Below are positions 58,398 to 64,000 of a DNA stretch of 64,000 nucleotides, one piece after another (the stretch's first letter is position 1; every line of letters begins with the position of its first letter). Source of the stretch: Paracoccus sp. (in: a-proteobacteria) (GTDB lineage Bacteria; Pseudomonadota; Alphaproteobacteria; Rhodobacterales; Rhodobacteraceae); the NCBI RefSeq assembly GCF_030538655.1, contig NZ_JAUNTO010000006.1, positions 1 to 64,000 on the forward strand, written 5' to 3'. A program made the translations under genes and the position numbers. The notes under the pieces were generated by a model that searched no databases, was not told where the DNA came from, and was given only the letters and a program-made list of their open reading frames with translations.

Positions 58398-60959
58398 TCA
58401 GCCACCGGCGGCAATGATCCGCGTGACCATTTCCGAGGTGTTGCGCGAAAGGCCCGGCAGCGCCGCGATCCGGCTCAGCGCGGCGCGGGCATGGGCTTGA
58501 CGGGCCGCGTCATAGCGGTGCCAAGTGTCGAACACCGCCGACATACGGGCGGCGATTTGCGGGTTTACCGGGTCCAGCCGGATCAGCCAGCCGGCGATGA
58601 AATCATAGCCTGATCCATCAGCGGCATGAAACGCCGCGTGATTGGCCGCCAGGCCGCCAATCAGCGCGCGGAAGCGATTGGGGTTTTTCCAGTCGAAATC
58701 GGCGCGCGCGGCCAGATCGCGGGCAATCGCTGTGGCGCGGGCGGGCGGGGCGGCCATCGGCTGCACGGCGAACCACTTGTCCATCACCAGCCGGTTGCCG
58801 CTGAATTCACCCAGCATCCGGTCCAGCGCCGCATCGGCGCGACCGGCACGGACAAGGGCGGTCAGCGCGCCCATCCGCTCGGTCATGTTCCCCGCCGTGT
58901 CGAACAGCGCTGCGGCCCGCGCGCCGCCATCCAGCCGCGACAGCAGCCCAAGCGCCGCCAGCCGCAGCGCGCGCCGCCCCGCCGGTCCGGCGTCGGGGGC
59001 ATAGGGACCGGGGGTTTCCATCGCCTCGTAAAGCGCGGCCAGTGCCGGTTCATGCGCCTGCGCCAGATCGGTGGCCAGCCTTTCGCGCGCGGCGTGAATG
59101 GCGTCGGGATCAGGTGTCACCCCACGCCCGGCCAGCACGCTGGCCACCTCGTCTTCGCCCGGCAGGGTCAAACACAGCGCGCGGAACGCCGGTTCCGCCG
59201 TCTCATCCGTGATCAGCCGACCGATGGCGTCCAGATGACCCGCCGCCGCCTCGCCCCCCTGCGCCATCGCCGTCAGAGACGACAGCGCCAGCCCGTGACC
59301 AGCCTCCCACCGGGCAAAGGGGTCGCTGTCATGGGCCAGCAGGAAAGCCCGGCCCGCGTCATCCAGATCGCGCGACAGCGTGACCGGCGCGGAAAAGCCG
59401 CGCAGAACCGAGACCATAGGCCGCGCGCCAAGCCCGTCAAAACGGAACGCCTGCTGTGGCTGCGTCATTTCCAGCACCTGCGTGTCGCGCAGCGCATCGC
59501 CGTTCTGGCCGATCAGGCCGACGGCGATGGGGATGACCCGCGGCGGCTTGTCCGGCTGGCCGGGCGTGGGCGCGGTGTCCTGCGTAAAGGTCAGGGTCAG
59601 GCGGCCATCGGCCCAATCCTCGGCCATGGTCAGGTGCGGGGTGCCCGCGTCGGTATACCAGTGCTTGAACTGCGTCAGATCGCGACCCGTGGCATCCTGA
59701 AACACTGCGAGCCAGTCCTCGATCGTGGCGGCATCGCCATCGTGGCGGGTGAAATACAGATCCAGCGCGGCCTTATAACCATCATCCCCCACCAGCCGTT
59801 TCAACATGCCGATCACCTCGGCCCCTTTTTCATAGACGGTGGCAGTGTAGAAATTGTTAATTTCCTGATAGCGGTCGGGCCGGGGCGGATGCGCCAAAGG
59901 CCCCGCATCCTCGCGGAACTGGCGGTCGCGCAGGGTTTTCACATCCTCGATCCGCTTGACCGGCGCAGACCGCAGGTCAGACGTGAACTGCTGATCGCGG
60001 AATACCGTCAGCCCTTCCTTCAGACACAGCTGAAACCAGTCGCGGCAGGTGATGCGGTTGCCGGTCCAGTTGTGGAAATATTCATGGGCGATCACCGCCT
60101 CGATCCGTTCATAATCAAGGTCGGTCGCGGTGTCCGGGCTGGCCAGCACCAGTTTCGAGTTGAAAATGTTCAGCCCTTTGTTTTCCATCGCGCCCATGTT
60201 GAAATCATCGACGGCAACGATGTTGAACACGTCCAGATCATATTCGCGCCCGTAGACCTGTTCATCCCAATGCATGGATTTCACCAGCGATTCCAAGGCG
60301 AAACCGGCGCGATTCTCATCCCCCGGACGGACCCAGACATTCAGCGCCACATCGCGGCCCGACATGGTGGTAAAGCTGCCGCTGACCGCACGCAGGTCGC
60401 CCGCGACCAGCGCGAACAGATAGGCGGGCTTGGGCCAGGGGTCGTGCCATTCGCCACGCGCACCGGGGTTGCCGTTGGACAGCAGCACCGGCTGATCGCC
60501 GTAGATGGTCACGCGAAACGGCGCCATCACATCGGGGCGGTCGGGGTAAAAGGTGATATGCCGGAACCCCTCGGCCTCGCATTGGGTGCAGAACATGCCG
60601 CCCGACAGATACAGCCCCTCGCAGGTGGTGTTGGCGGCAGGGTTGATCTGCACATCCGCCGACAGGGTGAACGGGCCATCGGGCAGGGCGGCGGCGGGAA
60701 TGGTCAGCACCTCGCCCTCGCGCCGGTAATCGGTGGGGGACAGGTCGCGCCCGTCGATGGACAGCCGGTGCAGGATCAGCCCGCTGGCCCCGTCCAGCAC
60801 CAGGTCGGCGCCCGGATCGACCGGCGCGAAATCCAGATCTGACCGCACCCGCGAGGCATCGGGCGACAGATCGAACGCCAGCCGCGTTTCGCGCAACTGA
60901 AACGGATATGGGCGATAATCTGCCAGATAACGGGTTGTTTGTGCGGAATTTTGCGTCAT
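58398..60959 (-). CDS. pepN: aminopeptidase N
   Basis: 853-residue M1 zinc metalloaminopeptidase. The exopeptidase motif is GAMENKGLN, and the zinc site is HEYFHNW with the third ligand Glu in LKEGLTVFRDQQF. The N-terminal beta domain starts RYLADYRPYPFQLRETRL, and the C-terminal helical domain ends with SEMVTRIIAAGG. E. coli PepN releases N-terminal residues in peptide turnover. The ATG at 60959 is chosen over the frame opening at 61013. It sits between two minus-/plus-strand transcription units and shows no anomaly. Confidence 0.97.
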   Translation of the reverse strand: MTQNSAQTTRYLADYRPYPFQLRETRLAFDLSPDASRVRSDLDFAPVDPGADLVLDGASGLILHRLSIDGRDLSPTDYRREGEVLTIPAAALPDGPFTLSADVQINPAANTTCEGLYLSGGMFCTQCEAEGFRHITFYPDRPDVMAPFRVTIYGDQPVLLSNGNPGARGEWHDPWPKPAYLFALVAGDLRAVSGSFTTMSGRDVALNVWVRPGDENRAGFALESLVKSMHWDEQVYGREYDLDVFNIVAVDDFNMGAMENKGLNIFNSKLVLASPDTATDLDYERIEAVIAHEYFHNWTGNRITCRDWFQLCLKEGLTVFRDQQFTSDLRSAPVKRIEDVKTLRDRQFREDAGPLAHPPRPDRYQEINNFYTATVYEKGAEVIGMLKRLVGDDGYKAALDLYFTRHDGDAATIEDWLAVFQDATGRDLTQFKHWYTDAGTPHLTMAEDWADGRLTLTFTQDTAPTPGQPDKPPRVIPIAVGLIGQNGDALRDTQVLEMTQPQQAFRFDGLGARPMVSVLRGFSAPVTLSRDLDDAGRAFLLAHDSDPFARWEAGHGLALSSLTAMAQGGEAAAGHLDAIGRLITDETAEPAFRALCLTLPGEDEVASVLAGRGVTPDPDAIHAARERLATDLAQAHEPALAALYEAMETPGPYAPDAGPAGRRALRLAALGLLSRLDGGARAAALFDTAGNMTERMGALTALVRAGRADAALDRMLGEFSGNRLVMDKWFAVQPMAAPPARATAIARDLAARADFDWKNPNRFRALIGGLAANHAAFHAADGSGYDFIAGWLIRLDPVNPQIAARMSAVFDTWHRYDAARQAHARAALSRIAALPGLSRNTSEMVTRIIAAGG

Positions 60960-61110
60960 AAGCAGACCTGCCTGAAAAAGCCAGCGGGCGTGGGGAACCT
61001 TCACATCCGGCAAGTGTTATTCGGGAGAGTGTCGGGCCGCAAGGTCATCGGCCCTGCATATGCAGGGCAATGGGGCCAGACCAGAATATTAGCCAGGAGG
61101 GCAATGAAAC

Positions 61111-61737
61111 ATGACCTATGATCCGAACGATCCGAACCGCTCGGCCCCTGCCGAGGAACCGCGCCGTGAAGCCTATGTCGAGCCGGTGGAACGCCGCGCC
61201 TCGGCCATGCCGCTGATTATCGGCGTGCTGCTGGCCCTTGCGCTGGCCTATTTCGTTCTGACCCGCTTTATGACCAGTGATGACGTTGCCGTCGAAGGCG
61301 ATACCGTCACCACCACGACCGAGGCCCCGGCCGCCACCGATCCGGTGACGACGACCGAACCCGTTTCGCCCGTGACCGAGGCTGAAACCGCTGTCGAAGG
61401 CGCAGCGACTCAGGTTGAAAGCGCCGTCGAAGGTGCCGCAGCCGAGGCAGAGGCCGCCGCCGATCAGGCCGCAGCCGCCGCTGACCGCGCCGCCGATGCC
61501 GCCGCGACCGGGGCGGATGCCGCTGCTGAAACCGCTGTTGGTGCCGCGCAAGATGCGGCCAGCGCTGCCCAAGATGCGGCCTCCAGCGCCGCGACCGCCG
61601 TGGAAGGCGCAGCCAGCGATGCCGCCGACGCCGCCGCCCGCGCAACCGACGAGGCCGCCCGTGCCGTTGGTGAGGCAGCTGATGCCGTCGAAGACGCCGT
61701 GACGGTTGAACCGACGACGCCCGCGCCGACCAACTGA
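61111..61737 (+). CDS. membrane-anchored Ala-rich helical protein
   Basis: 208 residues. A polar N-terminal 30 residues (MTYDPNDPNRSAPAEEPRRE) precede one transmembrane helix (about 33-52, LIIGVLLALALAYFVLTRF), so the N-terminus is cytoplasmic. The periplasmic part begins with a Thr/Val-rich stretch (VTTTTEAPAAT) and continues as a long Ala helix with Asp/Glu/Arg every few residues (AADQAAAAADRAADAAATGADAA), ending in a Thr-Pro tail. AGGAGG lies ten bases before the start. The layout parallels the protein at 34383-35045, but it has no C-terminal globular domain. Function unknown. Confidence 0.75.
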   Translation: MTYDPNDPNRSAPAEEPRREAYVEPVERRASAMPLIIGVLLALALAYFVLTRFMTSDDVAVEGDTVTTTTEAPAATDPVTTTEPVSPVTEAETAVEGAATQVESAVEGAAAEAEAAADQAAAAADRAADAAATGADAAAETAVGAAQDAASAAQDAASSAATAVEGAASDAADAAARATDEAARAVGEAADAVEDAVTVEPTTPAPTN

Positions 61738-61758
61738 TCCGGCGATCAGCCACGAACC

Positions 61759-61790
61759 GGCCGCGCGAGGGCTTGCCCCCGCGCGGCCTT
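61759..61790 (+). terminator. GC hairpin after the Ala-rich gene
   Basis: GGCCGCGCG (61759-61767) and CGCGCGGCC (61780-61788) form a 9-bp stem with an inner GGG/CCC pairing, followed by only TT. It looks like a weak intrinsic terminator before the isomerase gene. Confidence 0.6.
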
Positions 61791-61836
61791 GGCGTTTCAT
61801 GTTTGGCGTTTCGGGGGGCCGGGGAAAGGGGCGCGG

Positions 61837-62523
61837 ATGAAACGTTCACGCATCAACGACATCATGGGTGACGCGATCGAGATGATCGCGCGATCCGGCT
61901 TTCAACTGCCGCCTTTTGCGTGGTGGACGCCGCGCGAATTCATTGACCGCGCCACACCGGCCATCGTCGCGGGCCGTCTGGGGTGGGACATCACCGATTT
62001 CGGCAGTGGCGATTTCGACCACTGCGGACTGGTCCTGTTTACCCTGCGCAGCGGCAGCCTTGCCGAACTGGCGGGCGGGGCAGGGCGCGTTTACGCGGAA
62101 AAGCTGCTGGTGGCTCAGGACGCCCAGCTTGTGCCGCTGCACACACATCTGCTGAAAACCAAGGATCTGGTGAACCGCTGGGGGGCGACGCTGGCCGTGC
62201 GGCTGTGCGGATCGGATGCGCAGGGTGGCATCGACATGGGCAAGGGCGTGACGGTGGAATGCGATGGTATCGCGCGTTGGGTTGAACCGGGGGGCGTGAT
62301 CCGGCTGGACCCCGGCGAATCCGTCACACTGCGCCCCGGCGACTGGCACGAATTCCGCGCCGAGGGTGGCCCCTGCCTGATCGGCGAGGTCTCCAGCGTG
62401 GCCGACGATCAGACCGACACCCTGTTCGCGATCCCGCCCGGCGCCCCCCTGATTATCACCGAGGACATGCCACCCCGCCACCTGCTGGTCGGTGACTACG
62501 ACCATTTGCCAAGGAACAGATAG
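61837..62523 (+). CDS. D-lyxose ketol-isomerase family protein
   Basis: 228-residue cupin-fold protein of the D-lyxose isomerase family (COG3822-like). The likely metal ligands cluster in [21 protein letters not shown] (two His plus a third from the second cupin motif, [11 protein letters not shown]). Enzymes of this group interconvert D-lyxose/D-xylulose and D-mannose/D-fructose and usually lie with sugar transporters; none is adjacent, so the physiological substrate is unclear. It follows the hairpin after the Ala-rich gene. GGGG stretches precede the ATG, with an in-frame upstream extension to 61789. Confidence 0.85.
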   Translation: MKRSRINDIMGDAIEMIARSGFQLPPFAWWTPREFIDRATPAIVAGRLGWDITDFGSGDFDHCGLVLFTLRSGSLAELAGGAGRVYAEKLLVAQDAQLVPLHTHLLKTKDLVNRWGATLAVRLCGSDAQGGIDMGKGVTVECDGIARWVEPGGVIRLDPGESVTLRPGDWHEFRAEGGPCLIGEVSSVADDQTDTLFAIPPGAPLIITEDMPPRHLLVGDYDHLPRNR

Positions 62524-62544
62524 TCGCGATCCCGCCTCGCAGCC

Positions 62545-62573
62545 TTGTGAAATGTCGATTCGCGGTGCTAGAC
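62545..62573 (+). promoter_or_regulatory. candidate promoter of pntA
   Basis: TTGTGA (62545-62550) and CTAGAC (62568-62573) with 17-base spacing, 27 bases before the pntA start. The -35 is good and the -10 moderate for this GC-rich group. Confidence 0.35.
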
Positions 62574-62600
62574 ATTTGCCACGTTGAACAGGGGGTGCCC

Positions 62601-64000
62601 ATGAAGATCGGCGCGTTGAAGGAAACTCAGAGCGGCGAGGCGCGAGTCGCGATCACGCCGTCATCCGCAGGCCATCTGCAAAAACTGGGCCATCAGGTCT
62701 TTGTGGAAGCTGGCGCGGGTGCGCGGGCAGGCTTTTCCGATGATGATTATCGCGCGGCAGGCGTCACGGTCGAACAGACCGCCGCGCAACTGACCGATGC
62801 GGTCGATGTCGTCGCCAAGGTGCGTCAGCCGTCCGAATCCGAAGTTGATCGGATGCGTCAGGGACAGACGCTGATTTCGTTCTTTTATCCGGCGCAGAAC
62901 CCGGATCTGCTGGAAAAAACCCGCCAGCAGGGTGTTACCGCGATTGCGATGGACATGGTGCCGCGCATCAGCCGGGCGCAGAAAATGGACGCGCTGTCGT
63001 CCATGGCGAATATCGCCGGTTATCGCGCCGTGATCGAGGCGGCGGGCAACTTTGGCCGCTTTTTCACCGGGCAGGTGACGGCGGCGGGCAAGGTGCCCCC
63101 GGCCAAGGTTCTGGTCATCGGCGCGGGCGTGGCCGGTCTGGCCGCCATCGGCGCCGCTGTCAGCCTGGGCGCGCAGGTCTATGCCTTTGACGTGCGCCCC
63201 GAGGTGGCCGAACAAATCGAATCAATGGGCGCGGAGTTCGTTTTCCTCGAATTCGACCAGCCTGCGCAGGACGGTGCGGCGACCGGCGGCTATGCGGCCC
63301 CGTCCAGCCCCGAGTTCCGCGAAAAGCAACTGGCCAAGTTCCGCGAACTGGCCCCCGGCATCGACGTGGTTATCACCACCGCGCTGATTCCGGGCCGCGA
63401 TGCGCCGGTGCTGTGGACCGCCGACATGGTGCAGGCGATGAAGCCGGGCAGCGTGATCGTGGACCTTGCCGCCGAAAAGGGCGGCAACTGCGAACTGACC
63501 GTGCCGGATCAGCGCATTGTCACGGAAAACGGCGTCATCATCATCGGCTATACCGACTTCCCGTCGCGCATGGGTGCGCAGGCGTCGGAACTCTATGGCA
63601 ACAACATCCGCCACTTTATGGCCGACCTGACGCCGGGCAAGGATGGCGTCATCAACCACAACATGGAAGACGATGTGATCCGCGGCGCCACCGTCACCCA
63701 TGACGGCGATGTGACATGGCCGCCACCGCCGCCCAAGATCGCGGCCATCGCGGCGCAAAAGCCCAAGGAAAAGAAAAAGGAACTGACGCCCGAGGAACGC
63801 CGGGCGCAGGAACTGGCCGACTTCAGGGCGCAGACGAAATCGCAGGTCACGCTGCTGGCCGTGGGCGCGCTGCTGATGCTGCTGGTCGGCTGGATCGCAC
63901 CGGCCAGCTTCCTTCAGCACTTCATCGTCTTTGTGCTGGCGGTGTTTGTCGGCTTCCAGGTGATCTGGAACGTCAGCCACTCGCTGCACACGCCCCTGAT
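62601..64000 (+). CDS. pntA: NAD(P) transhydrogenase alpha subunit (3' end cut by window)
   Basis: 466 residues are visible before the window ends; a full PntA is about 520. The N-terminal domain I has [20 protein letters not shown], the [11 protein letters not shown] loop, and the Rossmann NAD site [20 protein letters not shown]. The cytoplasmic domain is followed by a charged linker ([20 protein letters not shown]) and the first transmembrane helices of domain II ([33 protein letters not shown]). PntAB uses the proton gradient to reduce NADP+ with NADH. GGGGG lies before the ATG. pntB should follow beyond 64000. Confidence 0.95.
   Translation, partial: MKIGALKETQSGEARVAITPSSAGHLQKLGHQVFVEAGAGARAGFSDDDYRAAGVTVEQTAAQLTDAVDVVAKVRQPSESEVDRMRQGQTLISFFYPAQNPDLLEKTRQQGVTAIAMDMVPRISRAQKMDALSSMANIAGYRAVIEAAGNFGRFFTGQVTAAGKVPPAKVLVIGAGVAGLAAIGAAVSLGAQVYAFDVRPEVAEQIESMGAEFVFLEFDQPAQDGAATGGYAAPSSPEFREKQLAKFRELAPGIDVVITTALIPGRDAPVLWTADMVQAMKPGSVIVDLAAEKGGNCELTVPDQRIVTENGVIIIGYTDFPSRMGAQASELYGNNIRHFMADLTPGKDGVINHNMEDDVIRGATVTHDGDVTWPPPPPKIAAIAAQKPKEKKKELTPEERRAQELADFRAQTKSQVTLLAVGALLMLLVGWIAPASFLQHFIVFVLAVFVGFQVIWNVSHSLHTPL

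Noticed and set aside
58626..60842. 738-residue plus-strand frame opposite pepN
   Set aside because: Shadow of pepN, which has complete catalytic motifs on the minus strand.

Overview
The window is about 64 kb of high-GC, gene-dense chromosome from an alphaproteobacterium, most likely a Rhodobacteraceae member close to Paracoccus or Rhodobacter. The evidence is the gene families: a TakP-like TRAP binding protein, a membrane-anchored MoeB/ThiF protein next to DjlA, the fabA-fabB-fabI order, OlsB, ThyX with FolE2, a VPLPA-CTERM protein, a seven-subunit Mrp antiporter and infC with an AUA start. This assignment comes from protein recognition, not from a database search. Most of the window is ordinary core genome. 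The accessory material sits in a few short stretches.

Layout. 0-7 kb: alaS with a small overlapping DUF1330 gene, a class II amidotransferase, a DUF4177 protein, and gatB followed by a cell-wall hydrolase. 7-12 kb: a lytic transglycosylase lipoprotein, a lone hisA, two small envelope proteins, olsB, msrB, and a GntR regulator divergent from an aldo/keto reductase. 12.9-19 kb: metZ, folE2, a lipoprotein, a UvrD-type helicase and an E2 acyltransferase that lacks its subunit-binding domain. 19.4-25.6 kb: the mrpA(B)CDEFG antiporter operon. 25.6-29.7 kb: gloA-like VOC protein, yagU, thyX, an NTF2-like/HxlR divergent pair and an alpha/beta hydrolase. 29.9-32.4 kb: the fabA-fabB-fabI operon for unsaturated fatty acid and fatty acid synthesis. 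32.7-33.5 kb: the wreck of a TsdA-like diheme cytochrome c gene. 33.5-42.8 kb: a glycosyltransferase, an Ala-rich anchored helix protein, infC, dut, a membrane MoeB, djlA, small enzymes, trpA, a VPLPA-CTERM surface protein and ychF. 42.9-45.6 kb: an RTX protein and an outer-membrane barrel. 45.8-47.3 kb: tRNA-Ser(GCU) followed by fragments of a large serine recombinase, a ParB-like protein and an AraC regulator, which look like the remains of an integrated element. 47.5-54.7 kb: a TakP-like solute-binding protein, a MocR regulator, eno, a nuclease/phosphatase, selO and aqpZ. 54.8-64 kb: an SMR exporter, obgE-proB without proA, an acyltransferase, pepN, a second Ala-rich anchored protein, a D-lyxose isomerase family protein and the start of pntA, which runs off the window.

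Working together: the Mrp complex, PntA, the outer-membrane proteins and aquaporin form an envelope and ion/redox set. FabA/B/I feed membrane lipid synthesis, and OlsB plus the distant acyltransferase could make ornithine lipid. ThyX, Dut and FolE2 serve thymidylate and folate synthesis. AlaS, GatB, InfC, ObgE, YchF and tRNA-Ser serve translation. The most noteworthy items are the tsdA-like pseudogene, the composite island behind tRNA-Ser, the AUA start of infC, the E2 without a peripheral subunit-binding domain, the pair of Ala-rich anchored helix proteins, and several unassigned operator-like repeats (GATACAA boxes at mocR, an FNR-type palindrome at aqpZ, 11-bp-phased repeats at the GntR gene). 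No clearly novel multi-gene system is visible.
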